The translations under genes were made by a program, and so were the position numbers. The notes beneath the pieces are model-generated. The model saw nothing but the letters and a program-made list of their open reading frames with translations. It searched no databases and was not told the DNA's origin. From NCBI RefSeq assembly GCF_050268245.1, contig NZ_JBNNGK010000009.1, forward strand, positions 1 through 64,000: a stretch of DNA of 64,000 nt, given 5' to 3'. This document shows positions 1-9,533 of the stretch, piece by piece. Numbering within the stretch: the stretch's first letter is position 1; each line of letters begins with the position of its first letter. This DNA is from JBNNGK01 sp050268245. Its GTDB lineage: Bacteria > Pseudomonadota > Gammaproteobacteria > Enterobacterales > Enterobacteriaceae.

Positions 1-522
1 CTGCTTTTTGCTTGATGCTGATTTTGTCATGTGAGCTACCTCTGGTTAAGAGTTTACTCACTTAGCGCCGTGTCCACTATTGCTGGGTAAGATCAATCAG
101 CTGAAATGGAGCATCAAGACTGGACGATGGACGCAGCAGGATTGGCGTACTTTAGTGTCAGAGCAACAGGCCATTCCTGTGAAGATACGTTCAATAATGA
201 TTTCTTCCCTTTGTTTAGTACCGGGATAAAATCGAGTTTTCGCCCCTCATTCTCTGGAAAAAGAGTTCACCTAATATGAAAAAGACACCTTAGATCGCGT
301 TTGCTCTAAAACGGGCACTCGTGTGGAGAAAGTATTCGGACGTAAGGCCTTGCAAACAGGTGTAGCTCACCTTGAATATCCCAAAAACAAGCTGATAACA
401 TCAAAATATGACATAGAAATCACTACAGACACATGGCGCGCCAGCGCATCAAATCATTACAAAATCATGCTAATATAATGGTTTAAATTTGTTAACAAAT
501 GGTATGGAATTTCGGAAAATTT
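1..522. other. Gene-poor stretch with degenerate coding remnants
   Basis: No intact gene is visible. Two short plus-strand stretches, about 80-230 and 320-478, read as protein-like sequence but have no start codon and are separated by stops. They look like pieces of a broken gene that I do not recognise. The second ends in a TAA about 45 bases before the VOC gene start. The region could be a decayed mobile or accessory gene. Confidence 0.35.
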
Positions 523-906
523 ATGAGCAACGTTCCCTCTGTAACCCCTAACCTGCAACTGGTGTACGTTTCCGACGTAAAACGTTCTACCGAATTTTAC
601 CAATTCATCTTCAAGAAAGAGCCGGTATTCGTCACTCCACGTTACGTTGCTTTTGCGTCGTCTGGTGATGCGCTATTTGCTATCTGGTCCGGTGGCGATG
701 CTCCAGAGCCTGAGGTACCACGCTTTTCAGAAATTGGCATTATGCTGCCAACCGGCAAGGATGTGGATAATCTGTATACGGAATGGAAGGAGCAAAATAT
801 ATTTGAGATCAATGTGATAAAGGAACCGTATAGCGATGTATTTGGCCGAACGTTCCTGATTAAAGATCCAGACGGCCATATTATTCGCGTTTGTCCGCTG
901 GATTAA
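523..906 (+). CDS. VOC (glyoxalase/bleomycin-resistance-like) family protein
   Basis: A small protein of 127 residues with the vicinal oxygen chelate pattern. An N-terminal strand with LQLVYVSDVKRSTEFYQ is followed by a middle repeat and the C-terminal DVFGRTFLIKDPDGHIIRV typical of PhnB/glyoxalase-like members. I use the internal ATG at 523 (MSNVPSV) because the upstream ATG at 499 has no ribosome-binding site and the extension does not fit the family. The paired beta-alpha-beta-beta-beta units normally bind a divalent metal or a small drug; substrate and metal ligands cannot be assigned here. It stands alone, convergent with the fimbrial operon, so context gives no function. Some family members confer antibiotic binding, but that is not shown here. 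Confidence 0.75.
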   Translation: MSNVPSVTPNLQLVYVSDVKRSTEFYQFIFKKEPVFVTPRYVAFASSGDALFAIWSGGDAPEPEVPRFSEIGIMLPTGKDVDNLYTEWKEQNIFEINVIKEPYSDVFGRTFLIKDPDGHIIRVCPLD

Positions 907-1051
907 TCCCACTTTAGGTTGTCGTGATGTGCTCACCCGCCTCCTCAAGTAAGCCGAGCCATACTGATATTAGCCACATTCAATCCGGGGTGATATCACA
1001 TCCCCCTGTCTGGTTGGGTTTATTGACGTTATCAATAGCTTCACTAAATAC

Positions 1052-1735
1052 TCAGCGAACATCGTCAAGCGCCCCAAAACACTGTTCCCCCAAGCGCAGA
1101 TATTTATTAAAACCAATAATAAACTTGCGCTGTTGCCCACGTAGATCGGCACCTCGGTAACTTTCCCCCGGCAATAAATTGAACACCTTAGCGCTATCGT
1201 CTTGCGCATCACAACTCGGGTGGATCATCACGCGGAAATAGGTATTACCGGTGTTTTTCAATACGCCGGCCTGCGGATCATAGTGATAAGTGAAACGCAT
1301 CTGACGTGGGCGAACCACAAAAATAGTATCGAGTGCTACAATCGGCGAGACCAACGGTGCCTTGCTGTGGGACGGCATCGCCATCGCATTGGCCGGAATT
1401 TCTTTAATCACAATACGATAATAGCGTTCACGATCGTCCGCTGGCCCACGGTAGAAAATTTTGAAATATTCCCAGGCCCCTGGCTCCAAGATCTTACGTA
1501 ACGGCGTATAGAGAATTTCCCCTTCTTCGAGTGGCCGCGGCTGCTCATCGCGCCCGGGTTGATCAATCCGATAAGCGCTGATGACATACAAATTGGTATT
1601 TTTGGTGTTGTTAACAAACTGGCGCGAGAAAAAGGTCTGGTCACTCTCCAACGTAAATACGCTGGAAGAGAGATAAATCGCCTGCGCCGGCGAGGCCAGC
1701 AACAGAGCTAGCCACCACAATACATGTTTCATCAT
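1052..1735 (-). CDS. ecpE: EcpE, second periplasmic pilus chaperone
   Basis: Last gene of the ecp operon, 227 residues (E. coli EcpE is about 236). It has a signal peptide (WWLALLLASPAQA) and then an immunoglobulin-like chaperone domain related to EcpB in the same operon. Both share the family block KIFYRGPADDRERYYRIV, and the region around PRQMRFTYHYD matches PRQDDFNYHYR of EcpB. In E. coli, EcpE is a periplasmic chaperone thought to assist folding and delivery of Ecp subunits, probably the tip protein. It starts 5 bases after the ecpD stop, so the two are almost certainly co-transcribed. An ATG one codon downstream is equally possible as start. Confidence 0.88.
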   Translation of the reverse strand: MMKHVLWWLALLLASPAQAIYLSSSVFTLESDQTFFSRQFVNNTKNTNLYVISAYRIDQPGRDEQPRPLEEGEILYTPLRKILEPGAWEYFKIFYRGPADDRERYYRIVIKEIPANAMAMPSHSKAPLVSPIVALDTIFVVRPRQMRFTYHYDPQAGVLKNTGNTYFRVMIHPSCDAQDDSAKVFNLLPGESYRGADLRGQQRKFIIGFNKYLRLGEQCFGALDDVR

Positions 1736-1740
1736 CAGCC

Positions 1741-3333
1741 TTATTGAATATCTGCACCCGTCCAGGTCGCGGTGACGCGAACCTCACCGGTGGCGCTCAC
1801 CACGCCCATCCAGTCACTCCCGTCCAACGTCCACATCGAACTCCCCTCATTCATTGGGAAAGTCAGCGATAGGTCGGTACGGTAAAAACTGCCGTCATTT
1901 TGATAGGGATCCGGCCAAGGGGACTCCACCCAACGCGCCGCATTCAGGCTAATCGGCACATCATCACAGCTATTACGCGAACTGACGGTTTGCCCACTTC
2001 CATTGGTATAGGACAAATAAGCCGAGAACGGAACCCGAACCTTGCCGTCACTCGAAGAGAATACGCAGTAAGGACGCCCCCCTTTTTGTGCCAGCGGGCC
2101 AGAGACCTGCGCGGTGATCGCATCAGCCTGCCTTGGACCGGAGGTGGTCACGGTATAATCGAAAACCAGCGGGGGTTCTTGGGCACCCACTTTCCCTTCG
2201 CGCTGCGGGTTAGGTGCCAGATCTTTGGAAATGATGCTGATTCCAAAATCACGCGGACGCAGGATGATGGTGTTGGAAGGCGAAAACTCATAAAACCCCG
2301 ACTGCGGTGCCACCGTACTGGTAAACAGAAAGGTGAAAAAGTCTTGGCTATTAGTCAGATCCACACCGCGATCGATCAAGTTCTTGAGAAAAGTTTGCGA
2401 GAAAAAAACATAAATACCGCCATTACCCGATTTAAGTAAACTCGCCGCGTTGGTCGTAGCGCTGTAGTTTACCCAACCGCTAGCGCCGTCGGCACTCAGA
2501 CGAATGGTGCTTGCCGCAGGCGTAAACCCGAGCGCAGCAGTATCAACTTTCATACTCACACGCATCGGCGAAAGGGTGCTCCCTTGCATCTGATAGGATA
2601 CCAATTTACAGATAGCCCCATTCAGCGAACCAATGTAGCCCACCGTACAGAATTGCGATCCTAACCCCATCGCAGGATTACCGTTGCTGTCGATAAAGAT
2701 CTCTTGCAGAGCGTTAGTCGACTCCAGCCGTAAACTGCCCGCTTTGGTCATCGTAAACTGATGTCCACCCTGTGTCCCGCCCACCGAGGTACAGGTTTGC
2801 CCTGCGGCAGGATCATAATCCGTGCGGGTATAGCAGTAACGGTATTGATAAACTTCAACCGCCCCAACAGAGACATTTTTAAAATATTCATATGCCGAAT
2901 CAGAGAAAATACCCCGCGCATAACCCGCTTCACCCGCATGCGTCGTCATCTGTACGTGATAAATCCCTTTGCTATCAATATAGCTCGGCGACAAATATCC
3001 CGTTGAAGGGCAGGCAGAGGCATTTCGCATACAGCGGTTACCAATAAACGGCCGATCAATGGGTGAGTCCTCCAGCCAGATATCCGCAAAGCTATTCAGC
3101 GCAATAATTCCCGTGTATCCCATATAGCCCAAGCTAAGCTGGTTGCTAGCCGCATACTTGGTAAACATGTTGGCACCGCTAAAGCGCGGATCGGTGCTCT
3201 GTGGCGTAATAAAGTACTCGCCATCCACCTGATTCTCGATAAAGAAATAGCTATTGCTTACGTTAGCGGCCTGATTGGCGAAAGAGACCAGCAGCAGCGC
3301 ACCGGCAAGCCCGCAAAAATGACGCAGTTTCAT
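1741..3333 (-). CDS. ecpD: EcpD, polymerised tip adhesin of the common pilus
   Basis: A 530-residue exported protein (E. coli EcpD is about 547) between the usher and second-chaperone genes, the position of the EcpD tip adhesin. The start at 3333 (MKLRHFCGLAGALLLV) is chosen because it begins a clear signal peptide ending near NQAANV and follows a GGACAGGG ribosome-binding stretch. The longer frame would overlap ecpC and has no signal. The mature part is rich in Ser, Thr and Gly with several Cys pairs, as in the two-domain adhesins of alternate chaperone-usher pili. EcpD both sits at the tip and polymerises, binding host or plant surfaces in characterised strains. Fourteen bases separate it from the usher stop. 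Confidence 0.88.
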   Translation of the reverse strand: MKLRHFCGLAGALLLVSFANQAANVSNSYFFIENQVDGEYFITPQSTDPRFSGANMFTKYAASNQLSLGYMGYTGIIALNSFADIWLEDSPIDRPFIGNRCMRNASACPSTGYLSPSYIDSKGIYHVQMTTHAGEAGYARGIFSDSAYEYFKNVSVGAVEVYQYRYCYTRTDYDPAAGQTCTSVGGTQGGHQFTMTKAGSLRLESTNALQEIFIDSNGNPAMGLGSQFCTVGYIGSLNGAICKLVSYQMQGSTLSPMRVSMKVDTAALGFTPAASTIRLSADGASGWVNYSATTNAASLLKSGNGGIYVFFSQTFLKNLIDRGVDLTNSQDFFTFLFTSTVAPQSGFYEFSPSNTIILRPRDFGISIISKDLAPNPQREGKVGAQEPPLVFDYTVTTSGPRQADAITAQVSGPLAQKGGRPYCVFSSSDGKVRVPFSAYLSYTNGSGQTVSSRNSCDDVPISLNAARWVESPWPDPYQNDGSFYRTDLSLTFPMNEGSSMWTLDGSDWMGVVSATGEVRVTATWTGADIQ

Positions 3334-3347
3334 CTCAAACCCTGTCC

Positions 3348-5867
3348 TTATCGTTGTGCCAATAGAGTTTGTGGCGCACAGATCACATTGCCGACCCACT
3401 TCACGCCCCTGGCCTGCTTCAGATCCAGATCCACTTCGCAAATGCCGTGATCTTCGGTGGTCAACGACACACTTGGGAAACGTTTATCTACATCCATTGA
3501 GAAAGCGCCGCTCGCGTCCGTCGTGGTTTTACCGATGTGGTTACGCACCGCCGCATTGGCAAGTGCCTGACCATCCGCACGGATCATCCGGCCAAATACC
3601 GTCACCAGTTGTTTCACTTCCGGTTTGTAGACAGCCACATTGCCCGGATACAGCGTGACGTTGCGGGTTCGCCCCTTCACGATGTCGAAACTGTCCATCG
3701 AATTCTTGTCGTTCATCAGTTCAACTTTGTAGTTCGCATACGGCGGCAACGGAATAAAGTTATCTGCACCGGTCAGGCGATAGTTACGGCCATTCACTTG
3801 AGCGGAAAGTACCGCTCCATCGATAATGTCGGTTTTAACAATCACACCCGATTTCTCCTGGATGCCGCTGGCAGCCAGATTTTTATCGCTGTAAGCCGCT
3901 GAGCCGCGCGCGGTTAAGTTACCATTCAAACGGTTGTTATCAGGCCGTGACAGCGAAAGCGTGCCCGCACTGTACTTGGTATCAAACGCGGCATAACCAG
4001 AAGCGGAATAATCGCTTTCACCGTTATGTTTATCTTTCAACAGCTTGGCTAAATTGAAGCCCGCAGAGGTGATGGCCGAATCATCAAAACTTTTGTTGGC
4101 ATTCAGGTTTGCGCGTACGTTGCCATTGTTTGAAGACACGCCGGTACTTAACCAAGCCGCCAAAGGCAACGAGAAATCCAGCGAAATATAACGCTGATTG
4201 GTGCTATTCGACTGGTAGTCATACTGATAACGCTGGATCCCCGCACGCAGGTTCACCGTGCCATAACGCCCAGAGAACAGCGACGTAGAATACTCAAGGT
4301 TGTTTGACGTGCTGCGATCGCGTTTGTCTACCGTGCGGCTCAATGTCAGTTGCCCGCCACGTTCAAAAAAACGGCTCAGGCTGAAACTGCCACCATAGGC
4401 GTAGCTGTCTGTCTCATAAACGGGCAGCCGTTCGCCGATATGGCTTTTCTCCCGGTTGGCCCAGAGTGAACCGTAGCCATCTGGCAGCGTGGCACTCACG
4501 CTAAAAATATTCCGGTAACTCCCCTCTTGCGCTATCAGCCCCTGCCAACCCAGGCTGCCGTATTGCCCCACGCTTAGGTTAGCCGCTGTTTCATTCACCA
4601 CATTTTGATCAAACGTATAGTTAGAGGTTTGTATCGTCAGCCCCAGTATGGCTGGCCCCGAGTCTATCTTGAGGATTTCCGGTATCGAGATCGCCGCAGA
4701 AGCTCCGGCCAAATAGGTTTGGTTAGTCTTATTATTCGTCCGGTTGCGACGATCGTCGTAATCGACATAACCGCCGTACACCTGCCAGTTCAGTTCATTC
4801 GCCTCGGTGTTACTTGCGGCAAACGCCTTATTAATGGTCTGACGTAGACGCGAATTAACTTTACCGTCTATCACCACCTCAACATCGACATCATAAATAC
4901 CAAACGGCAGACGGCTGGTATCCACTTCAAAACTGCCCATCGGGAAGTTCTGAATGTTCAGTAAGCGCCCCTGACGATAGATATGCACTTCGCCCGCGCT
5001 GGGTAGGAAAACGGTGATCGGCGTCAGAGAATATTGGTTATGCACGATTTTGGTCGAGGACTTATTACCGTAAGTCACGCCGTACACCTTACTGGAGTTG
5101 AGTGCAGACAGGCTACCCAGCGATTGCAAATTCCAGGTATCAACCAGCCCAAACGCCAGACGACGTCCGTCCCTATCCCGCTCATACATTGCCCGGTAAA
5201 GCTGGGTATCCTGCCGGGAACCCCCAATACCATAGAAGGAACCATTCAGATTGAAATGGTGCTCCGCCACGCCAAAAGTATTATCCAGATTCAAATAGCT
5301 ATTCGAGGTGTTATTACCGTTTTTTATCTGCGAACGGTAGACGCCAAAATCGTAATTCAATACCGAACTGAAGTTCGGCACCGAGGACGCCCCCAATACG
5401 CTGTGACGCGGAATTATTGCGGTCGACAGGCTTTTTTCACTGACATCCAATGTTAATACAAATGAACGGAGATTCAGATTTAATTGCGCGTCGGCAGAAA
5501 GCACAATTTGGGTATTCTGGCTAAAAATAGAATCCTTCAGGCTGCTGATTAACGTCCGCGTCTCCTCCGCCAGCATCGCCCCTTCGGGATTATCTACTAA
5601 TGTAATATCTTTAATCATCAGGCCGTCTTTTTCCAACACGACCAGCGCATCGGCTACCTTTTGTTTTTCTTGTTGGTCGCCACCTTTATAACGCAAAAAT
5701 ATAGGAATAGTCATACCTTCAGCCAGAGCCTGACCGAATACGCCGGGGATGAGATAATTTCCTAAACGCACATCCTGTAAGTTTCTTGCATTAGCCTGCA
5801 TAGACACAATGGCTGCCGTAATACATAACGCGGCAACCTTCGTCCTGAAGGTGAAATTATTGCTCAT
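3348..5867 (-). CDS. ecpC: EcpC, outer-membrane usher
   Basis: An 839-residue protein, close to the ~841 of E. coli EcpC. A signal peptide (VAALCITAAIVSMQANA) precedes an N-terminal domain, a long beta-barrel region and a C-terminal carboxypeptidase-like Ig repeat (TVFGRMIRADGQALANAAV). EcpC is the translocation pore and assembly platform that receives EcpA and EcpD from the chaperone and threads them across the outer membrane. The start at 5867 is preferred over an upstream frame opening at 5927 because it has GGGGA just upstream and starts the signal peptide directly. It belongs to the alternate (alpha-clade) ushers, which lack sequence similarity to FimD. It lies 78 bases after ecpB. Confidence 0.92.
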   Translation of the reverse strand: MSNNFTFRTKVAALCITAAIVSMQANARNLQDVRLGNYLIPGVFGQALAEGMTIPIFLRYKGGDQQEKQKVADALVVLEKDGLMIKDITLVDNPEGAMLAEETRTLISSLKDSIFSQNTQIVLSADAQLNLNLRSFVLTLDVSEKSLSTAIIPRHSVLGASSVPNFSSVLNYDFGVYRSQIKNGNNTSNSYLNLDNTFGVAEHHFNLNGSFYGIGGSRQDTQLYRAMYERDRDGRRLAFGLVDTWNLQSLGSLSALNSSKVYGVTYGNKSSTKIVHNQYSLTPITVFLPSAGEVHIYRQGRLLNIQNFPMGSFEVDTSRLPFGIYDVDVEVVIDGKVNSRLRQTINKAFAASNTEANELNWQVYGGYVDYDDRRNRTNNKTNQTYLAGASAAISIPEILKIDSGPAILGLTIQTSNYTFDQNVVNETAANLSVGQYGSLGWQGLIAQEGSYRNIFSVSATLPDGYGSLWANREKSHIGERLPVYETDSYAYGGSFSLSRFFERGGQLTLSRTVDKRDRSTSNNLEYSTSLFSGRYGTVNLRAGIQRYQYDYQSNSTNQRYISLDFSLPLAAWLSTGVSSNNGNVRANLNANKSFDDSAITSAGFNLAKLLKDKHNGESDYSASGYAAFDTKYSAGTLSLSRPDNNRLNGNLTARGSAAYSDKNLAASGIQEKSGVIVKTDIIDGAVLSAQVNGRNYRLTGADNFIPLPPYANYKVELMNDKNSMDSFDIVKGRTRNVTLYPGNVAVYKPEVKQLVTVFGRMIRADGQALANAAVRNHIGKTTTDASGAFSMDVDKRFPSVSLTTEDHGICEVDLDLKQARGVKWVGNVICAPQTLLAQR

Positions 5868-5945
5868 AACATTCCCCAACAACATCCTTATCCTGATGTG
5901 AGCGCAAATGAAAAACGCATAAGCCACTGGCTATTTATAAAGAGG

Positions 5946-6629
5946 CTATTTCACGTTGATATAATCTTCGTTATGCCAAATACCAACGCTGAGTTTTTGA
6001 CTTTTAATATCAACAAACTTTAAGTGCGCCCCTAACCCCGGCATGACGTAATAACGCTCGCGGCAACCTTTCTTTTTATCTTCGCCGGTCTGCGGTTGTT
6101 TACATGGGCCAAAGGCCACGGTTCGGAAAGAACTGTTCCCGGTGTTATAAATTACCCCATCCCGATAGTGATAATTAAAATCATCCTGTCGCGGCGTGAC
6201 GACTAGAATGGTACTAATCGTGGCTGATGTGGTTGCCGAAGCCGCTTTGCGTGTTTTTGACAGCCCCTCCTCAGCGATCGGATTATCACGCCAGATCAAG
6301 CGATAATAACGCTCCTTATTATCTTTCGGGCCGGCATAAAAAATACGGAAAACGTCTTTGCCATTACCGGGTAAAATCAGGTTTGACGGCGTGGTCATTA
6401 TTTCCTTTTTATTCTCCATCGGGATGACTTTTCCCCCTTCCATCGGAGAGGAAATACGCTCGACAGACAGACTGACTAAGCGTGCTTCATCCACGGTGTT
6501 AATGACTTCCTTAGCAATAACGTCCTGACCTGGCGCGATGATCGAGGTAATGGCTCCCACGTTAATCGCATTAGCATGGGGGCAAATGAACAGGGCAAAG
6601 CACAACAGAGCGGGAAACCATTTTTTCAT
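5946..6629 (-). CDS. ecpB: EcpB, periplasmic pilin chaperone
   Basis: 227 residues with signal peptide (MKKWFPALLCFALFICPHANA) followed by an Ig-like chaperone domain. The block VFRIFYAGPKDNKERYYRLIW is the family signature, shared with EcpE downstream. EcpB donates a strand to nascent EcpA and escorts it to the usher. The ATG at 6629 is used because it starts the signal peptide and has GTGGAG upstream; the longer frame begins inside the intergenic hairpin. It is separated from ecpA by 63 bases that hold a strong stem-loop, which could lower chaperone expression relative to pilin. Confidence 0.9.
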   Translation of the reverse strand: MKKWFPALLCFALFICPHANAINVGAITSIIAPGQDVIAKEVINTVDEARLVSLSVERISSPMEGGKVIPMENKKEIMTTPSNLILPGNGKDVFRIFYAGPKDNKERYYRLIWRDNPIAEEGLSKTRKAASATTSATISTILVVTPRQDDFNYHYRDGVIYNTGNSSFRTVAFGPCKQPQTGEDKKKGCRERYYVMPGLGAHLKFVDIKSQKLSVGIWHNEDYINVK

Positions 6630-6640
6630 AGTGCACTCCA

Positions 6641-6670
6641 CAGGATTGGGGAGTATTCCCCCCAATCCTG
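6641..6670 (-). promoter_or_regulatory. Intercistronic stem-loop between ecpA and ecpB
   Basis: An 11-bp perfect stem (6641-6651 with 6660-6670, CAGGATTGGGG against CCCCAATCCTG) with an 8-base loop, starting 22 bases after the ecpA stop. No T-run follows on the minus strand. It is therefore better explained as a partial attenuator or an RNA-stabilising hairpin than as a full terminator. Such elements commonly let pilin mRNA outnumber chaperone and usher mRNA. Confidence 0.65.
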
Positions 6671-6692
6671 ACAGGTTAATGACAAAAATTTA

Positions 6693-7292
6693 TTACGGCG
6701 CTGGCGTGAAGGTGCCATCCCAGGTAGCGGCGAATTCAACGTTTACGTTGCCATCCCAGTAACCATCGGTCAGATCTTTAAACGCCGTATCGGCACCAGC
6801 CATAGTAGCTTTCACGATATTGAAAGCGAATACGCCTTGAGAGCTGGTACGTGCAGAACCGGCGTAGGCGCTTTCCTGAGCCAATGCAGCCAAGCCAGCG
6901 CTCACACCGGCAGAGGTATCGATCATCACGGTTTCAGTGCTGTCAGAAAGATCGTTGCCGTTCCACTTTACACCCACTGTCAGCTCAGAGTCGTCACTGG
7001 TACGGCTCAGGGTGTTAGAGATGATTTTTGAGGTCAGTTTAAAATCGCTGGCGCCAGACTGGCCGGCAATAGTGATATCAAATGCGCCATCCTGCGTATT
7101 AAAACGCTCCAAACCTTCAGCATAATTAAAGGTCAGTGATTTCAATGGCGTCACAACCAGCATGCTGTTGGTATCTTTAATGGCTTTCGCATCCCAAGAT
7201 GCTGTCGCATTCGCAGTACGCGTATCTGCATTAGCCAGATTAATTGTTCCCATTGCTGAAGCTGCAATCAAAGCCAGAGCTAACTTCTTCAT
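6693..7292 (-). CDS. ecpA: EcpA (MatB), major pilin of the common pilus
   Basis: A 199-residue pilin with signal peptide (MKKLALALIAASAMGTINLANA). The mature sequence follows E. coli EcpA closely: ATASWDAKAIKDTNS, LVVTPLKSLTFNYAEGL, FKLTSKIISNTL and TVMIDTSAGV all have direct counterparts. It has no Cys, as expected for this pilin type, which polymerises by donor-strand exchange through its N-terminal extension. AAGGAAG lies 7-8 bases before the ATG. It is the first structural gene, 186 bases downstream of ecpR. Identification is by recalled motif similarity and is strong. Confidence 0.95.
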   Translation of the reverse strand: MKKLALALIAASAMGTINLANADTRTANATASWDAKAIKDTNSMLVVTPLKSLTFNYAEGLERFNTQDGAFDITIAGQSGASDFKLTSKIISNTLSRTSDDSELTVGVKWNGNDLSDSTETVMIDTSAGVSAGLAALAQESAYAGSARTSSQGVFAFNIVKATMAGADTAFKDLTDGYWDGNVNVEFAATWDGTFTPAP

Positions 7293-7478
7293 AAACTATC
7301 TTCCTTTATTTATTTCAATCAATTAATTTCCCACCGGCATTCACTGGTGTGGCACACAAATGCGACGCAAGGGCGCATTCGAAAATTTAATTTTCGAATA
7401 AGTCCTTTATTCATAAAATGATAATGATTAGCTAAATCAACTTAATATAGGGCGATATTCACCTCATCATCGATGCTA

Positions 7479-8057
7479 TCATCTAGCACTAGGCACCGCC
7501 TGCAAAAAAATGTCTTTCATTTTGCGCAACCCCATTTTCGCAAGCATATTTTGACGAATGGCGTAGACCGTTTTTGGGCTAAGCTGCAACCTATCAGCCA
7601 GCTCGCGCACGCTTACACCGCTGGTTAATATTCGCAGCAAGCACATTTCACGTGTCGACAGGCTAGCTTTCGACGGTGGCGAGACTTTTTTACCGGAAAT
7701 CACATAATTAATTTGATTAAAAATATCTTCTGATCCCCCGCTTGCTTGAATCACCGAATCAATCTGGTTAAAACGGCCACAATAATAATTAGCCAGCGGC
7801 AGTAAGTAGCGATCGGAAACTAGAATAACACGATGACAAACAGGATAAATTAACCAGTCCTGTTCAAGAAAAAGGCGTATATTAGATAACTGAAAGTCGA
7901 CAAACATGACTTTCAATTTTTCAGGCGGTGTATTAATTAAATCACAATAGCCCAAAATACCGGCATAAAAATACCTATTGGTATCTGGCCAGGCCACGGA
8001 TTTTTTCAACAATGTATCACGAACGAGCACCCGTTCATTATTCATTATCTGCAGCAT
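7479..8057 (-). CDS. ecpR: EcpR (MatA)-like LuxR-type regulator
   Basis: 192 residues from the ATG at 8057 (MLQIMNNERVL), which has AAGGGA eight bases upstream. A GTG-initiated frame runs to 8126 but has no better site. The C-terminal 60 residues form a LuxR/GerE helix-turn-helix (SVRELADRLQLSPKTVYAIRQNMLAKMG); the N-terminal part is a receiver-like fold without an obvious phosphorylation pattern. Position (upstream of ecpA, same strand) and architecture match EcpR/MatA, which activates its own promoter and ecpA. In E. coli it also represses flagellar genes; whether that holds here is unknown. Sequence identity to E. coli EcpR is modest, so the name rests on context plus fold. Confidence 0.82.
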   Translation of the reverse strand: MLQIMNNERVLVRDTLLKKSVAWPDTNRYFYAGILGYCDLINTPPEKLKVMFVDFQLSNIRLFLEQDWLIYPVCHRVILVSDRYLLPLANYYCGRFNQIDSVIQASGGSEDIFNQINYVISGKKVSPPSKASLSTREMCLLRILTSGVSVRELADRLQLSPKTVYAIRQNMLAKMGLRKMKDIFLQAVPSAR

Positions 8058-9533
8058 ACAGATTCCCTTCACATCGCAAAAAAGCCAACACCATTCCTCG
8101 GTTGGATAATGAGAATACCCCCTCACTTAAATCTAAGCATTTTCTTAATGAGGCAAAGCAATACTAACGATGGAATATAATTATTCAAAATTGGTAATAA
8201 CGATCAATTAGAATCAATTCAATAGCCAATACCTATTAAAATGTTATTTTTGATCGAGTTTTCCGATCTTAAATATAACAATTTTAATAAAGCTGTTTTT
8301 AACAACAAAGCATTAGATAGCTAATAAGAAGATTCTCAAAAAATTAACATAAATGAAAACATAATTTCTCTATTATTCAGATATAACAACAGATCAATAC
8401 CTTAAGTAAGCTAAATAGTGACGATCAAGCCAAGAAAAATCCCAGATAGAACTCACTGTAACACGTACCTTACTCACAACACCTCGGACAACTTTATTCG
8501 TCTCTTTGCCGGCAAAAAATGAAACATCTCCACAACATTCAAATGTTCAAGTAGGTCACTTAATAAACAAAAAATACGCCATTTATGTGATATGGATCAC
8601 ATATTTTTGGCACTTAACGCAAATTTACGGTCGGATAACACTGATTTTTGCGATTTCGACTATCGCCAATAATGATTTCACGTCGGATGTCGCGGCCTGA
8701 ATGTGCTCAGTAGCAGGTTATTGCTTTCGTTATCAATGAGCGGGTTTCGTCGAATAGAACAACATGCTCTCCCCCTCACGCTTCAGTGAGGGTCTAATCA
8801 ACTGGGCAGGTGTTAAGGATAGAATTAGCAACACGTACAAGAGGATAAATGCTTGCCAGTAAATGCAAATAAGCGCTGCGCTGAAGTGTTCCAGCGCAAC
8901 GACCCCGTGGCTCAGTTTGTGAAACCTTGGTGATGGATCTTACAACACGCCACTCATGATGCTCCAAAACACGGCGAAAACTGCGTCACACGGCGAGGTT
9001 CAACCGTGCTATTCGCATTGTTCAGGGTTTTGCCGTTATGACTGCGGGAGCAGATGATGCGGTTCATGCAGGGTGTCGTAATGGTCAACAGCGACCGATT
9101 CCTCATCTTCTGGCGGGTGCTTTGCGCCATACTCAGAAGTTGAAGCCACTAAGAAAATGCCACTGGGGCAACGCTAGGGCGTTAACTCATCACCATGGCT
9201 TCACTAACTATAATGATGTGGTTCCCTGATGCTGGAAAGTAAAGACAATAAAATTTAACCAATTTATGCGTTATCTTGAAACGCTTTGTGTAAATAACTT
9301 AATCATTTAGACTGGGAAAAGTCAACATAAAAACATACAAAAAGACCACATAAATGTATACAAATAACAATACCAACACATAACAATATGATAATTAACG
9401 ATATATTATAAATCAAATCCACTCGATCGTTAGCAAATGTACTTTTTATGTAAAACAAAAGTATAAGAATATTGAAATACATCAAATTAATTTATAGCAT
9501 GCAGCATGGAACAGCAGACTGGAACATGCACCA
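8058..9533. other. Long AT-rich intergenic region, no supported gene
   Basis: About 1.5 kb with no convincing gene. 8130-8460 is very AT-rich and lies upstream of ecpR, fitting a silenced (H-NS-type) promoter region of a horizontally moved operon; this is inference from composition only. A 7-bp stem (CCCTCAC/GTGAGGG) lies at 8773-8792. The stretch 8860-9240 has higher GC and fragmentary frames on both strands that look like remnants I could not identify. 9240-9530 is AT-rich again and precedes the HTH regulator. Confidence 0.5.

Noticed and set aside
1900..2439. 179-residue plus-strand frame inside ecpD
   Set aside because: Antisense shadow of a well supported gene; no ribosome-binding site.
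1052..7292. First reading of the fimbrial genes as CS1/cable-pilus (coo/cbl) type
   Set aside because: The pilin matches EcpA/MatB along its length and there is an ecpR-like gene plus two chaperones, so ecp is the better call; both belong to the alternate chaperone-usher class.
8506..8700. 64-residue plus-strand frame in the ecpR-xre gap
   Set aside because: No ribosome-binding site, no recognisable family, AT-rich context.
9303..9485. 60-residue hydrophobic minus-strand frame
   Set aside because: Lies in very AT-rich DNA, has no ribosome-binding site and its hydrophobicity follows from base composition.
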